The notes under the pieces are model-generated. The model had not been told where the DNA came from. It made no database searches and worked only from the letters and a program-made list of their open reading frames with translations. From contig NZ_CP024866.1 of the NCBI RefSeq assembly GCF_004136015.1, positions 3,478,960 through 3,542,959 on the forward strand: a stretch of 64,000 nucleotides of DNA, given 5' to 3'. Position numbers and translations under genes: made by a program. This stretch comes from Pseudomonas sp. ACM7. Lineage in GTDB: Bacteria; Pseudomonadota; Gammaproteobacteria; Pseudomonadales; Pseudomonadaceae. Below, in pieces: positions 17,254 to 27,147 of the stretch. Position 1 is the stretch's first letter. Every line of letters begins with the position of its first letter.

Positions 17254-17282
17254 CGGTACAGCCATGGTGACACTTTGTACCG
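17254..17282. promoter_or_regulatory. inverted repeat, candidate activator binding site
   Basis: CGGTACA-N15-TGTACCG is a perfect 7-bp inverted repeat centred about 90 bp upstream of the exaC -24 element, the usual distance for an enhancer-type site of a sigma-54 activator. Assignment to the divergent regulator is inference. Confidence 0.45.
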
Positions 17283-17368
17283 CTTCTGGCGCAACCTGTG
17301 ACCGGGCGGTCTTGCCAGCATTGCAAAGCATGGATGGCTGGAGGATGCTCGGTGCCTGTGATGGACCG

Positions 17369-17445
17369 TAGGCGCTGCCGAAGGCTGCGATCTTTTGATC
17401 TCGAACCATCAAAGTCAAAAGATCGCAGCCTTCGGCAGCTCCTAC
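17369..17445. repeat. inverted REP pair (GCTGCCGAAGGCTGCGATC type)
   Basis: The left copy at 17369-17400 is a partly degraded GTAGG-GCTGCCGAAGGCTGCGATC. The right copy at 17415-17445 is its inverse. It precedes the sigma-54 activator gene. The same family occurs at 21835 and 29123. Confidence 0.85.
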
Positions 17446-17481
17446 AGGGCCGTGTACACCTTTCGGGGAGAACAATAAGAA

Positions 17482-19395
17482 ATGCACGACAACCATTTGA
17501 GTCGCCATGCCCAGCAGGTCCTGACCGTCACTCAGGGAAAGTCTCACTTGCACGGCCCCGGCAGCGATCCGTCGATTGCCCGCTCCTGGCTGCGCTGTCT
17601 TGAGGACTATCACCTCGACCCGGCCCTGACCATGGCACCGACAGTGCTGGAACATGGCCGCGTCCTGGAAAGCCGCGAGCGCTTGCAGCAAGTGCTGCAC
17701 ATCGCCGGCAGCGAAATGACCAGTCTTCATCAGCAACTCTCCGGCGCCGGCCACGCGGTCCTGCTGACTGACGCCCGCGGGGTGATCCTCAATTGCGTCA
17801 CCGCGCCTGCCGAACGGAAGATTTTCGAACGCGCCGGCCTCTGGCTCGGTGCGGACTGGAGCGAAGCCTGTGAAGGTACCAACGGCATCGGCACCTGTCT
17901 GGTGGAGCGTCAGTCGCTGACCATCCACCAGGATGAGCATTTTCGCGGCCGTCACACCGGCCTGACCTGCTCGGCGAGCCCGGTGTTCGACCCGCATGGC
18001 GAACTGCTGGCGGTGCTCGATGTGTCCTCGGCGCGCCACGAGGTCTCTCGTCAAAGCCAGTTCCACACCATGGCCCTGGTCAATCTTTCGGCGAAGATGA
18101 TCGAGAGCTGCTATTTCCTGCGCTATTTCGACAATCAGTGGTTGCTGCGTTTTCACCTTCAGGCCGAATCCGTCGGGCTGTTCAGCGAAGGGTTGTTGGC
18201 ATTCGACGGAGAAGGGCGGATCAGCGCGGTCAACCAGAGTGCGCTGAACCTGCTGGGGCATATTCGCGGTGGGTTGCTGGGCAAACCGGTGGAGGCGTTT
18301 TTCGACTGCTCGCTGGATGAATTGCTCGGCCGCGCCAGCGTCAATGCCAGCGCCAGTTGGCCGTTGCGCACGCGCGACGGACGGAGTCTGTTTGCGCTGT
18401 TGCGCGGGCAGCCACGCAGCATTCCGGTGCCGGTGGTGCAAAGTGCGGTGATCGCCGAATCTTCGCGCTTGTCGGGTATTTGTCTGGGTGACACGGGGTT
18501 GCAGGAAGATTTCCGCAAATCCTTGCGCGTGTTCGAGCGGGACGTACCGCTACTGATCAACGGCGAAACCGGATCCGGTAAAGAAGCGTTTGCCAAAGCC
18601 GTCCACCAGGCCAGCCAGCGAGCAGAAAAAGCCTTCGTCGCCCTCAACTGCGCCGCCATCCCCGAAAGCCTGATCGAGAGCGAACTGTTTGGTTATCGTG
18701 GCGGCAGCTTTACTGGTGCACGCAAGGAAGGCATGCGCGGCAAGTTGCAGCAGGCTGATGGCGGGACTCTGTTCCTCGATGAAATCGGTGACATGCCCCT
18801 GGCCTTGCAGACCCGGCTATTAAGGGTGCTGGAAGACCGTCAGGTGGTGCCGATCGGCGGCGAGCCGGAGTCGGTCAACGTACGGATCATCAGCGCCACT
18901 CACCGCAATCTGCTGGAGCGGGTGCAGGACGGCAGCTTCCGCGAGGATTTGTATTACCGACTCAATGGGCTGGAAGTTGCATTGCCGGCGTTGCGTGATC
19001 GCAGTGATAAATCCCAACTGCTCGATTTTTTGCTGGCCGAAGAGGCGGGCGGGGAAACCGTATTGATCGACGGTCCGGCACGCCAGGCGTTGCTGGCCTT
19101 CGCCTGGCCGGGGAACGTGCGGCAGTTGCGTAATGTGCTGCGCACGTTAGCGGCGTTGTGCGACGGTGGGCGGATCGGGCTGGAGGATTTGCCGGCGATG
19201 ATTCGTCAGGCTCGGCCAGTTCCGGTTGTTGCCGTTGAGGAGCCGTCGGACTACCCGCTGGATGACGCTGAGCGGCTGGCGTTGCTGAATGCGCTGGAAC
19301 AGACGCGTTGGCATATGACTCACACGGCTGAACAACTTGGGGTTAGTCGCAATACGCTTTATCGGAAGCTGCGCAAGCACGGGATTGCCCGATAA
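17482..19395 (+). CDS. eatR: sigma-54-dependent AcoR/EatR-type activator
   Basis: This 637-residue enhancer-binding protein has a GAF-like sensor domain (about 75-205, with [10 protein letters not shown] and [14 protein letters not shown]), a PAS-like region (about 230-330) and an AAA+ domain. The AAA+ domain carries Walker A GETGSGKE at 361-368, a sigma-54 contact loop GSFTGA at 408-413, and Walker B GGTLFLDE at 427-434. A Fis-type helix-turn-helix lies at about 613-634. The loop has Ser where GAFTGA has Ala. It is divergent from exaC, whose promoter and that of eat are sigma-54 type, so it very likely activates both in response to ethanolamine or acetaldehyde. The name EatR follows the P. 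aeruginosa counterpart. Confidence 0.9.
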   Translation: MHDNHLSRHAQQVLTVTQGKSHLHGPGSDPSIARSWLRCLEDYHLDPALTMAPTVLEHGRVLESRERLQQVLHIAGSEMTSLHQQLSGAGHAVLLTDARGVILNCVTAPAERKIFERAGLWLGADWSEACEGTNGIGTCLVERQSLTIHQDEHFRGRHTGLTCSASPVFDPHGELLAVLDVSSARHEVSRQSQFHTMALVNLSAKMIESCYFLRYFDNQWLLRFHLQAESVGLFSEGLLAFDGEGRISAVNQSALNLLGHIRGGLLGKPVEAFFDCSLDELLGRASVNASASWPLRTRDGRSLFALLRGQPRSIPVPVVQSAVIAESSRLSGICLGDTGLQEDFRKSLRVFERDVPLLINGETGSGKEAFAKAVHQASQRAEKAFVALNCAAIPESLIESELFGYRGGSFTGARKEGMRGKLQQADGGTLFLDEIGDMPLALQTRLLRVLEDRQVVPIGGEPESVNVRIISATHRNLLERVQDGSFREDLYYRLNGLEVALPALRDRSDKSQLLDFLLAEEAGGETVLIDGPARQALLAFAWPGNVRQLRNVLRTLAALCDGGRIGLEDLPAMIRQARPVPVVAVEEPSDYPLDDAERLALLNALEQTRWHMTHTAEQLGVSRNTLYRKLRKHGIAR

Positions 19396-19410
19396 ACCGC
19401 GTCGCGGCCA

Positions 19411-19434
19411 TTCGCGAGCAAGCCCGCTCCCACA
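19411..19434. repeat. single REP copy
   Basis: One unpaired copy (inverse of TGTGGGAGCGGGCTTGCTCG) follows the regulator stop. The degenerate TGTGGGGCTTGCTCC at about 19462 may be the decayed partner. Confidence 0.75.
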
Positions 19435-19574
19435 GTTGATCTGAGTCGTTCACAAATCCAATGTGGGGCTTGCTCCGGGCGGCGTTCCGACGAAGGCGTC
19501 CTCAAGTCCGAAACACAAGGTGCGAATTTTCCCACCCTAAGCTAACCTGCGGCCATGTTTTACGAGGTCGACTA

Positions 19575-20924
19575 ATGCACATTCACATTCTTGGTATCTG
19601 CGGCACTTTCATGGGTTCGATGGCGGTTCTGGCCAAAGAGCTGGGCCATCACGTGACGGGCTCCGATGCCAACGTCTATCCGCCGATGAGCACTCAGATG
19701 GAGGCTCAGGGCATTGAGTTGACCCAAGGCTACGACCCGGCGCAGCTCGATCCGGCACCGGATCTGGTGGTGATCGGCAATGCCATGTCCCGCGGCAACC
19801 CGGCTGTCGAATACGTGCTGAATAAAGGCCTGCCGTACGTCTCCGGCCCGCAATGGCTGGCGGATCACGTGTTGCAAGGTCGCTGGGTGCTGGCCGTCGC
19901 CGGTACTCACGGCAAAACCACCACCAGCAGCATGCTCGCCTGGGTGCTGGAACACGCGGGCATGAGCCCGGGTTTCCTGATCGGCGGCGTGCCGCAAAAC
20001 TTCTCGGTGTCCGCTCGCTTGGGTGGTACACCGTTCTTCGTGATCGAAGCCGACGAGTACGACAGCGCGTTCTTCGACAAGCGCTCCAAGTTCGTTCACT
20101 ACCGCCCGCGCACGGCGATCCTGAACAACCTGGAATACGATCACGCCGACATCTTCCCCGATCTGCCAGCCATCGAGCGGCAATTCCACCATTTGGTGCG
20201 GACCATCCCGAGCGAAGGCCTGGTGATCCATCCGACCACCGAGCCTGCGTTGCAGCGTGTGATCGAGATGGGCTGCTGGACGCCGGTGCAAACCACCGGT
20301 GCCGGCGGTCAGTGGCAGGTCAAACTGCTCAGCGAAGACGGTTCGAAGTTTGAAGTGATGTTCGAAGGTGTTGCCCAAGGTGTGGTCGAGTGGGACATGA
20401 CCGGCCAACACAACGTCGCCAACGCCCTGGCCACGTTGGCTGCGGCGCGCCACGTCGGTGTTGTGCCGTCCATGGGCATCGCTGCTCTGAGCGCATTCAA
20501 AAGCGTCAAGCGCCGGATGGAGAAAGTCGCGGAGGTCCGTGGCATTACCATCTACGACGACTTCGCTCACCATCCGACGGCGATTGCGACGACCCTCGAC
20601 GGTCTGCGCAAGCGCATCGGCGATGCACCGTTGATTGCGATCATCGAGCCGCGCTCCAACTCCATGAAGCTCGGTGCTCACCGCGACGGCTTGCCGGAAA
20701 GCGTGGTCGATGCCGATCAGGTGATCTGGTATGCGCCGGCCAACCTCGGTTGGGATCTGGGGGCTACTGCTGCGTTGTGCACGGTGCCGTCGATCGTCAG
20801 CGATTCGCTTGAAGGCATTATCGAGCGTGTGAAGAGCCAGGCCCAGCCCGGCACTCACGTGGTGATCATGAGCAACGGCGGCTTCGGCGGCCTGCACGGC
20901 AAACTCGCCGAGGCGCTGCAATGA
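19575..20924 (+). CDS. mpl: UDP-N-acetylmuramate:L-alanyl-gamma-D-glutamyl-meso-diaminopimelate ligase
   Basis: This 449-residue Mur-ligase-family enzyme recycles murein tripeptide by joining it to UDP-MurNAc in the cytoplasm. The ATP-binding loop [15 protein letters not shown], the catalytic region [16 protein letters not shown], and the C-terminal [10 protein letters not shown] motif are typical. The ATG at 19575 starts [15 protein letters not shown]; the longer frame to 19461 runs into REP DNA and is not coding. Its stop overlaps the ubiX start by 4 bp. Confidence 0.97.
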   Translation: MHIHILGICGTFMGSMAVLAKELGHHVTGSDANVYPPMSTQMEAQGIELTQGYDPAQLDPAPDLVVIGNAMSRGNPAVEYVLNKGLPYVSGPQWLADHVLQGRWVLAVAGTHGKTTTSSMLAWVLEHAGMSPGFLIGGVPQNFSVSARLGGTPFFVIEADEYDSAFFDKRSKFVHYRPRTAILNNLEYDHADIFPDLPAIERQFHHLVRTIPSEGLVIHPTTEPALQRVIEMGCWTPVQTTGAGGQWQVKLLSEDGSKFEVMFEGVAQGVVEWDMTGQHNVANALATLAAARHVGVVPSMGIAALSAFKSVKRRMEKVAEVRGITIYDDFAHHPTAIATTLDGLRKRIGDAPLIAIIEPRSNSMKLGAHRDGLPESVVDADQVIWYAPANLGWDLGATAALCTVPSIVSDSLEGIIERVKSQAQPGTHVVIMSNGGFGGLHGKLAEALQ

Positions 20925-21553
20925 ACAACGGCCCGGAACGCATCACGCTGGCGATGACCGGCGCTTCGGGCGCCCAATATGGTTTGCGCCTGCTTGACTG
21001 CCTGATTCGTGAAGACCGCGAGGTGCACTTCATGATCTCCAAGGCCGCGCAACTGGTGATGGCCACCGAGACTGACGTTACGCTGCCGCCGAAAACACAG
21101 ATGATGCAGGCCTTCCTCACCGAATACACCGGGGCTGCCGCCGGGCAGATTCGGGTGTATGGCAAGGAAGACTGGATGTCGCCAGTGGCCTCGGGCTCCG
21201 GCGCGCCGGCAGCGATGGTGGTGGTGCCGTGTTCCACCGGGACTTTGTCGGCTATTGCGACGGGATCTTGCAACAACCTGATCGAGCGTGCTGCCGACGT
21301 CACCTTGAAAGAGCGTCGTCAGCTGATTCTGGTGCCGCGTGAGGCGCCGTATTCGAGCATCCATCTGGAGAACATGCTCAAGTTGTCGAACATGGGCGTG
21401 ACGATTTTGCCGGCGTCGCCAGGCTTTTATCATCAGCCGCAAACCATCGACGACTTGATCGATTTTGTCGTGGCGCGAATTCTCAATCTGCTGAACATCC
21501 CCCAGGACATGCTGCCGCGTTGGGGCGAACACCATCTGACCAGCGATGAATAA
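20921..21553 (+). CDS. ubiX: flavin prenyltransferase UbiX
   Basis: This 210-residue enzyme makes prenylated FMN, the cofactor of UbiD in ubiquinone synthesis. Family landmarks are [20 protein letters not shown] (flavin-phosphate binding), [20 protein letters not shown] and [16 protein letters not shown]. Its start ATGA overlaps the mpl stop, and its end overlaps the next lipoprotein gene by 8 bp. Confidence 0.97.
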   Translation: MNNGPERITLAMTGASGAQYGLRLLDCLIREDREVHFMISKAAQLVMATETDVTLPPKTQMMQAFLTEYTGAAAGQIRVYGKEDWMSPVASGSGAPAAMVVVPCSTGTLSAIATGSCNNLIERAADVTLKERRQLILVPREAPYSSIHLENMLKLSNMGVTILPASPGFYHQPQTIDDLIDFVVARILNLLNIPQDMLPRWGEHHLTSDE

Positions 21554-21830
21554 GCTATTGGCAATTGTGCTGGCGCTGCAATTGGCTGGCTGCGCCACGG
21601 CGCGAACGCTTGATGCCGCCAAGCCCGGAGCGCCGGTGGTGTATTCGGGGACGCGTCTGGATTTGTATGCCATGAACGGCGGTTGCTGCGCCATGGACCA
21701 CTTCGGCGCCGAAGCCCCGAGCTACCCCGGCATCGACCTGCCGGCCAGTGCGTTGCTCGACACGCTGCTGTTGCCGCTGTCGGTGCTTACGGTGATCGGG
21801 GTAAGTTTTCAGGCGACGGGCGGATTGTAA
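21546..21830 (+). CDS. YceK/YidQ-like small lipoprotein
   Basis: This 94-residue protein has a lipoprotein signal ending in LAGC (Cys15) and a body with [16 protein letters not shown] and a C-terminal hydrophobic stretch [17 protein letters not shown], as in the YceK/YidQ family (DUF1375). The function is unknown. The ATG lies within the ubiX 3' end (ATGAATAA), implying coupled translation. Confidence 0.85.
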   Translation: MNKLLAIVLALQLAGCATARTLDAAKPGAPVVYSGTRLDLYAMNGGCCAMDHFGAEAPSYPGIDLPASALLDTLLLPLSVLTVIGVSFQATGGL

Positions 21831-21834
21831 AAAG

Positions 21835-21912
21835 CAAAAGATCGCGGCCTTCGGCAGCTCCTACAGGTGTACACATTCCACTGTAGGAGCTGCCGAAGGC
21901 TGCGATCTTTTG
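21835..21912. repeat. inverted REP pair (GCTGCCGAAGGCTGCGATC type)
   Basis: Arms at 21835-21866 and 21881-21912 are complementary over 32 bp except for one mismatch. They sit between convergent genes and could act as a bidirectional terminator. Confidence 0.9.
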
Positions 21913-21915
21913 ATC

Positions 21916-22557
21916 TTATTTGCCTAACTTGCGCAACTCATCCGACTCCACAATCCGCACCCCATCCTGCTCTTCCAGCGCCAGTCGCCACATGGCGCGG
22001 GCCAGTTGGCAGGCTTCGATGCCGCGGTATTTGCCCGGGATCAAGCGGGACAAGGGCCCGACGAATTGCTCAGCCATACGCGGTTCCATGCGCTCGCCCA
22101 GCAGCAGCGAAGGTCGACAAATGGTCAGTTGCGGCCAGTCCTGTGCACGCAATGCATATTCCATCTCGCCTTTGACGCGGTTGTAGAAAATAGAGGACCT
22201 GCGATCGGCCCCCAGGGCACTGATCACGATCAGGTGCCGTGCGCCCATCTCCCGTGCGCGTTTGGCGAACGCCACCACCATGTCCAGGTCCACCGCGCGA
22301 AACGCCTGCTCCGAGCCGGCCTGTTTGATGGTGGTACCGAGGCAGCAGTAGGCGATGTCGACGCGACCGCTCAGTTGCGGCAGAAACACCGCCGGGTCGC
22401 CGACCGGGTTTTCCAAATGGGGATGCTCGGCCAATGGCCGGCGTGAGGGCGCCAATACTCGTGAGATCGTGGGCTCATTGAGCAGGCGATCAAGTAAATG
22501 TTCACCGGTCAAACCGGTAGCTCCGGCAAGCAATACGTGCTGAGGCGTCAAGTACAT
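21916..22557 (-). CDS. NAD(P)-binding oxidoreductase, atypical SDR (HTATIP2-like)
   Basis: This 213-residue Rossmann-fold protein has the nucleotide loop [11 protein letters not shown] at about 12-22, a conserved IAYCCLGTT, and YNRVKGEME with the Tyr-x-x-x-Lys pair of short-chain dehydrogenases. It resembles the TIP30/HTATIP2 group of NADPH-binding proteins; the substrate is unknown. The start is ATG 22557. Confidence 0.85.
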   Translation of the reverse strand: MYLTPQHVLLAGATGLTGEHLLDRLLNEPTISRVLAPSRRPLAEHPHLENPVGDPAVFLPQLSGRVDIAYCCLGTTIKQAGSEQAFRAVDLDMVVAFAKRAREMGARHLIVISALGADRRSSIFYNRVKGEMEYALRAQDWPQLTICRPSLLLGERMEPRMAEQFVGPLSRLIPGKYRGIEACQLARAMWRLALEEQDGVRIVESDELRKLGK

Positions 22558-22584
22558 AGTGTTTCCCCCTTGATACTATTCAGC

Positions 22585-24303
22585 TTAGTTGCTCTTTGCA
22601 TCCTTGCTGCTGATAGAGACACTTTGCAACGCCTTTCGTGCCTGCTGCTTGCGTAACAGCTGCCAGTGAGAGAGAACGGTTTTCGGCGCCCAGATCTGCG
22701 GTTCAGAGGCTTCGAAGCTGTCCGCCAGTTCGCGCTCGGCGACGGTGGCCTTGGCCAATTTGAAGGCTTGCTCCAGGTCGTCGGTCTGGTTCAGTGCCTG
22801 GGCGAACAGCGCATCGCCGAAATAGGTGAAATTGGCCTCTTCCGAGCAGCCGAAGGACACGCGGTCAGCCCGCGAGGCGGTCATGATCAGGGTGCGTTCA
22901 TCCTTGAGCGCGGGAATGAAGCCACCGGAGTAGCAGGATGAAATCACGATGATCTTGTCGCGGCTTTTCAGCGGTGAGAGAACCGCGGCGAGTTCGTCGG
23001 CCGGCAGATCGGACAGTTCCATGCGCGGCTGGTCGAGCACCAGTTCGTGTTCGCTGGTGCCGTGGCTGGTCATGTAAATGAAGATCAAGTCTTCCGGGCC
23101 ACTGCGTTCGGCCAGGGCGGCGGCGGCGCGGCGCAGGTTTTCCCGGGTGGCCATCGGCCGGTCGACGAGGTGGTCGCGATGGTTCACCAGGCGGATCTGG
23201 CCAAACGCACCAAAGCGGCTGCTGAGCATGTTGCTGACGTAATCGGATTCGCGCAGGAACACGCTTTGCTTGCCGTCACCGCCGACTGTCAGGGTGTACA
23301 ACTCGACCGCCGGGGTCGAAGCCGGCACGTTGGACAGTGCATCGTTCAGCAAGCGGCCCTGGGCCAGCAAACCGAGTTCCAGGCTATCGGGCAGCAATTT
23401 ACCATCGGCATCGCGAACACGCTGGCCATTGATCCACGTACCGCTTTGCACTGTGCCGTCAGTCAGCACCAGGGTGCCGCGCCCCGAGTAACTGTCACCG
23501 TCGAACTGGCCGATGTAGAAGCTGCCGTCGGACAGGTTCAATCGACCTTGGCCGGTAAAGCGCCAGTCGCTGAACTGGCCGATGTAATGGCTGCCGTCGG
23601 CGCCGATCAACTCGCCCTTGCCGTTCAGCGACCCTTCCTTGAATTGACCAAGCCAGACATCACCGTCGGCGTTCTCGTAGCGGCCCTTGCCGTGCAGTTG
23701 GTTGTTCTTGAAGCCGCCGACATAGATATCGCCATCGGCGCTGTTGAAAGTCCCGTTGCCTTCGAGCTGACCGTCGACGAAATGCCCGGTGAACTGATTG
23801 CCGCTGGCGTCGCCCCGTTGGCCTTCGCCGTTGGGTTTGCCGTGGGCGAACTGGCCCTGATACGAGCTGCCGTCTTCGAGTTCGAGACGACCGAGCCCTG
23901 AATATTGATCGGCCTTGAATTCACCGCGGTAGGTCATACCGTTTTCTTTGAGGGTGCCTTCGCCGTCCCGTCGACCGGCTTTGAAATTGCCGGTGAAGCT
24001 GCTGCCGCTGGTGGTCAGTATGCCCTTGCCGTCGAACAGCCCTAGATTGAATCCCCCGCGATAGACTTCGCCGTTGCTGCCGTGCCATTCGCCCTGGCCA
24101 TGCCATTGGCCCTTGTCGAAGTCGCCGGCGTACCAGCTGCCGTTCGGGTAATCGATACGGCCCTGGCCTTGCAGCAATCCGTTGACCAGTTCACCGCGAT
24201 AGCGTCCGCCGTCCGGCAACCGGGCGTCGGGGGGCAACAGCGATTCGCCGTCGCCGCAAGCGGTGAGCAATAGGGTCAGAGCGAGGAGGGCAAGTGGGCG
24301 CAT
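22585..24303 (-). CDS. MORN-repeat lipoprotein with C13 (caspase-like) peptidase domain
   Basis: This 572-residue protein starts at ATG 24303 (MRPLALLALTLLLTAC); C16 ends a lipobox, so it is probably an envelope lipoprotein. Residues about 33-300 form roughly eleven MORN repeats (Y-x-G-x-F/W-x5-G-x-G). A legumain/caspase-fold C13 domain follows with H414 in MTSHGTSEHE and C457 in ISSCYSGGF. The catalytic dyad is intact. MORN repeats often bind lipids or proteins, so they may tether or position the protease. Its substrate is unknown. An upstream extension of the frame to 24405 lacks a ribosome site. Confidence 0.88.
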   Translation of the reverse strand: MRPLALLALTLLLTACGDGESLLPPDARLPDGGRYRGELVNGLLQGQGRIDYPNGSWYAGDFDKGQWHGQGEWHGSNGEVYRGGFNLGLFDGKGILTTSGSSFTGNFKAGRRDGEGTLKENGMTYRGEFKADQYSGLGRLELEDGSSYQGQFAHGKPNGEGQRGDASGNQFTGHFVDGQLEGNGTFNSADGDIYVGGFKNNQLHGKGRYENADGDVWLGQFKEGSLNGKGELIGADGSHYIGQFSDWRFTGQGRLNLSDGSFYIGQFDGDSYSGRGTLVLTDGTVQSGTWINGQRVRDADGKLLPDSLELGLLAQGRLLNDALSNVPASTPAVELYTLTVGGDGKQSVFLRESDYVSNMLSSRFGAFGQIRLVNHRDHLVDRPMATRENLRRAAAALAERSGPEDLIFIYMTSHGTSEHELVLDQPRMELSDLPADELAAVLSPLKSRDKIIVISSCYSGGFIPALKDERTLIMTASRADRVSFGCSEEANFTYFGDALFAQALNQTDDLEQAFKLAKATVAERELADSFEASEPQIWAPKTVLSHWQLLRKQQARKALQSVSISSKDAKSN

Positions 24304-24416
24304 AGCGGGATCCGGGCAATTAGGCGACCGAGTATGCCGCAGCTGTTTGACCTTATATAGCCAGGAAACAGGAGAGGGCGCGAAACAGCGTGAGCTGCTT
24401 CGCATCCGGGGATGGG

Positions 24417-24872
24417 TTACACGAAGCAGAGCGACAGTGGCTCGGCGATGTAGGCCGGTTTATCCGAGCCTTCGATTTCAAGCGTGGCGGTGGCTTTGAG
24501 CAGCCATTGACCGGGCTTTTTCTCGATGACTTCGTTCATGTCGACCTTGAGTCGTACCCTGGAATTGACCTTCACTGGCTGGATGAAACGCACGGTATCC
24601 AAGCCGTAGTTGACCACCATCTTCGCCCCTTCAGGGAGGATCAGGATGTCTTCCATCAGTTTGGGGATCAGCGACAGCGACAGGAAACCGTGTGCAATGG
24701 TGCTGCCAAATGGCGTTTGCGCGGCTTTGACCGGGTCGACGTGGATGAACTGATAGTCCCCTGTGGCTTCGGCGAACAGGTTGATGCGCTCCTGATCGAT
24801 GGTGAGCCATTCGGAACGTCCGAGTTCCTTGCCGACATAATCTTTGAGCTCCGCAACTGGAACATAGGGCAT
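24417..24872 (-). CDS. MaoC-like (R)-specific enoyl-CoA hydratase
   Basis: This 151-residue hot-dog-fold protein has the hydratase-2 motif ATGDYQFIHVDPVKA (Asp and His catalytic) and the conserved AHGFLSLSL segment. It hydrates trans-2-enoyl-CoA to (R)-3-hydroxyacyl-CoA or related thioesters. ATG 24872 has AAGGAG upstream; the frame extends further but without a start signal. It is monocistronic between the MORN lipoprotein gene and the divergent CidA-like gene. Confidence 0.92.
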   Translation of the reverse strand: MPYVPVAELKDYVGKELGRSEWLTIDQERINLFAEATGDYQFIHVDPVKAAQTPFGSTIAHGFLSLSLIPKLMEDILILPEGAKMVVNYGLDTVRFIQPVKVNSRVRLKVDMNEVIEKKPGQWLLKATATLEIEGSDKPAYIAEPLSLCFV

Positions 24873-25053
24873 TGAGACTCTCCTTGGGTTCATCGGTTTT
24901 ATAGTTTTGAGGTGGGGGGATTTGACCTCCCGGATTACCACTTTAGATCAACATGGCAAATGGCTCCGGTCAACTGACCATGATTTTGGCGAATGCCGGT
25001 CCATAGCGTTGGCGTGCTTATAATGCCGAGCGCGAATTTGCGGGAGATGATGG

Positions 25054-25416
25054 ATGTTGTTACGTGGCCTGACCTGGCTGGTGCTGTTCCAATTGCTGGG
25101 CACAGCCATCAACCACTTGTTTTTACCGGTGCTGCCGGGGCCGATTGTCGGCCTGCTGTTGCTGCTGGTGTTCCTGATCAGCCGTGGCCAGGTCGGCGAA
25201 CCGCTGAACCTCGCGGCCAGCAGTCTGCTGCGTTATCTGCCCTTGCTGCTGGTACCGCCAGCCGTGGGTGTGATGGTTTACGCCAAAGACATTGCCGCGG
25301 ATTTCTGGGCCATCGTCGGTGCGCTGGTATTGTCACTGTTGCTGTCACTGGCCTTCGCTGGCGTGCTGATGCAGCGCATGGTCAAGCGTCACGCTCATCG
25401 TGAGGACGGCCAATGA
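25054..25416 (+). CDS. CidA/LrgA family membrane protein
   Basis: This 120-residue protein has four predicted membrane helices and the family core PGPIVGLLLLLVFLISRG and LLLVPPAVGVM. CidA/LrgA proteins are holin-like or transporter proteins linked to programmed lysis and to export of small organic acids in other bacteria. ATG 25054 has GGGAGA upstream. It overlaps the LrgB-type gene by 4 bp (ATGA), so the two likely form one complex. Confidence 0.92.
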   Translation: MLLRGLTWLVLFQLLGTAINHLFLPVLPGPIVGLLLLLVFLISRGQVGEPLNLAASSLLRYLPLLLVPPAVGVMVYAKDIAADFWAIVGALVLSLLLSLAFAGVLMQRMVKRHAHREDGQ

Positions 25417-26129
25417 TCCTCGACTGGCACGGCGCCTGGACGTCGGTGATTCATCATCCGTTGTTCGGCATCGGTATTACGCTGGGGGCTTATCAGTTGG
25501 TGCTGGCGGCGTTCGAGAAAACCCGCTGGATCTTTCTGCAACCGGTGCTGGTCTCGATGCTGCTGGTGATCGGCGTATTGGTGGGTTGCGGCCTGACCTA
25601 TGCCGAGTACCGCAAGAGCACCGAGATCCTCAGCATCCTGCTCGGCCCTGCGACCGTCGCGCTGGCTGTGCCGCTGTACCTCAATCTGCGACGCATTCGG
25701 CAGTTGTTCTGGCCGATATTTACTACGCTGGTGATAGGTGGCGTCGTCGCCACCGGCATGGGCGTATTGCTAGGCTGGTCGTTTGGTGCCGAACATATGA
25801 TCCTGATGACCATGGCGCCGAAGTCGGTGACGTCGCCGATTGCCATGCTGGTGGCGGAGCAGATCGGTGGCGTCGCGGCGCTGGCGGCAGTGTTCGTATT
25901 GATCACCGGGGTGATCGGGGCGATCTTCGGGCCGAGCCTTTTGACCAGGCTGGGTGTGCACAGCCCTGAGGCGCGCGGTATGGCGCTGGGCATGACGGCG
26001 CACGCGGTCGGCACGGCGGTGGCGATGCAGGAAAATGAAGAATGCGGCGCCTTCGCGGCGCTGGCGATGAGTCTGATGGGCGTGGCCACGGCAGTTTTCC
26101 TGCCGTTGGCGGTGTCGATGGTGGCGTAA
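25413..26129 (+). CDS. LrgB/CidB family membrane protein
   Basis: This 238-residue polytopic protein has the LrgB signature region LLGPATVALAVPLY, PKSVTSPIAM and GLCTP-equivalent glycine-rich loops, and a conserved C-terminal AVGTA and EECGAFAALAMSLMGV. It works with the upstream CidA/LrgA protein in the inner membrane. The ATG sits inside the previous stop. Confidence 0.93.
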   Translation: MILDWHGAWTSVIHHPLFGIGITLGAYQLVLAAFEKTRWIFLQPVLVSMLLVIGVLVGCGLTYAEYRKSTEILSILLGPATVALAVPLYLNLRRIRQLFWPIFTTLVIGGVVATGMGVLLGWSFGAEHMILMTMAPKSVTSPIAMLVAEQIGGVAALAAVFVLITGVIGAIFGPSLLTRLGVHSPEARGMALGMTAHAVGTAVAMQENEECGAFAALAMSLMGVATAVFLPLAVSMVA

Positions 26130-26139
26130 GGAAATGTCT

Positions 26140-26730
26140 ATGAGCTTGCCGCTTTTTCCGCTGAACACGGTGTTGTTTCCTGGTTGCATCCTCGATTTGC
26201 AGATCTTCGAGGCGCGCTACCTGGACATGATCAGTCGCTGCATGAAACAGGGCGGCGGCTTCGGCGTGGTGTGCATCCTCGACGGCGAAGAAGTCGGCAT
26301 CGCCCCGGCGGGCTACGCGCTGGTCGGATGCGAGGCGCTGATCACTGATTTCAAACAGCAGGACAATGGCTTGCTGGGCATTCGGGTGCAGGGCGGGCGG
26401 CGTTTCCACGTGTTGCGTACCGAGATTCAGCGCGATCAGCTGACCGTCGCCGAGGTCGAGTGGCTGGAGGACGAACCTGAGCAACCGCTGCAGGACGAAG
26501 ACGCCGACCTGGTTGCGCTGCTCAAAGCCTTGGCCGAACACCCGATGGTCGAAGCATTGAACATGGGCACCGAAGCAACCGGGCAGCAGTCGTTGGCCAA
26601 TCAGTTGGCGTACCTGTTGCCGTTTGCCGAAGTGGACAAGATCGACCTGCTGCAACTCGATGATCCGCAGCAGCGGCTGGATGCGATTCAGGCGCTGCTG
26701 GATGAGTTGCAGGGTGAGTTGTTTGCTTAG
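26140..26730 (+). CDS. Lon protease N-terminal (substrate-binding) domain protein
   Basis: This protein of about 196 residues consists of a LON substrate-binding domain alone (LPLFPLNTVLFPGCILDLQIFE, then RYLDMISRCM) without ATPase or protease. Such stand-alone proteins are conserved in proteobacteria; the role is unknown. Two ATGs are possible, 26134 and 26140; the AAGGA at about 26128-26132 is better spaced for 26140. It follows the LrgB-type gene closely and may be in the same operon. Confidence 0.85.
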   Translation: MSLPLFPLNTVLFPGCILDLQIFEARYLDMISRCMKQGGGFGVVCILDGEEVGIAPAGYALVGCEALITDFKQQDNGLLGIRVQGGRRFHVLRTEIQRDQLTVAEVEWLEDEPEQPLQDEDADLVALLKALAEHPMVEALNMGTEATGQQSLANQLAYLLPFAEVDKIDLLQLDDPQQRLDAIQALLDELQGELFA

Positions 26731-26844
26731 TTGTACTTTGTATTAACTTGGTTTGTCTGCCAGTATTGTTTTGATTTTGTCTTTGTCTTAATTTCAAGTT
26801 GCCCGCAAGGAGTGGGCGATCTGATTAATAACAAGGATGAAGTC

Positions 26845-27051
26845 ATGAATATTTATGAAGACGAATGGGCGTTTTGGGATGATGTCGCTGGCAAATATAT
26901 TCTGAAGCATGCAGCGGCCGATCATAACGTCGATAAGGTAATAGATGCGGCGGGCGTTTATGCTGACTTGATGGTGGTTGAACGTCGTAAGCGCAAGCGC
27001 CTAAAACCTTTGTTGAAGGAAGTGTCCGTGGCCGCTATGCCTACGGTTTAG
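26845..27051 (+). CDS. hypothetical 68-residue protein
   Basis: The small gene starts at ATG 26845 with AAGGATG upstream. The product has an acidic, aromatic N-terminus (MNIYEDEWAFWDD), a helical middle, and a strongly basic segment ERRKRKRLKPLLK. No family is recognised. Base composition is clearly more AT-rich than in the flanking genes. The frame is open upstream to 26731 but that part looks noncoding. Confidence 0.55.
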   Translation: MNIYEDEWAFWDDVAGKYILKHAAADHNVDKVIDAAGVYADLMVVERRKRKRLKPLLKEVSVAAMPTV

Positions 27052-27147
27052 TCAGTATTTTTGTATTTCGTTATTTTTGTTAACGGTACTCTCACTATGT
27101 TGGTGGGGAGTAAGTAGTGCCGCATCTAATAAAATCAAGGTGTTTTT

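Larger units (their letters stand above)
17101..17481. other. exaC/eatR divergent control region
   Basis: This 381-bp interval holds the exaC leader and sigma-54 promoter, the candidate activator site at 17254-17282, and a REP pair (17369-17445) close to the regulator start. No additional gene was found. Confidence 0.7.

Noticed and set aside
19572..20921. 449-codon minus-strand open frame
   Set aside because: Antisense to mpl with no protein-like motifs (His/Arg-rich translation).
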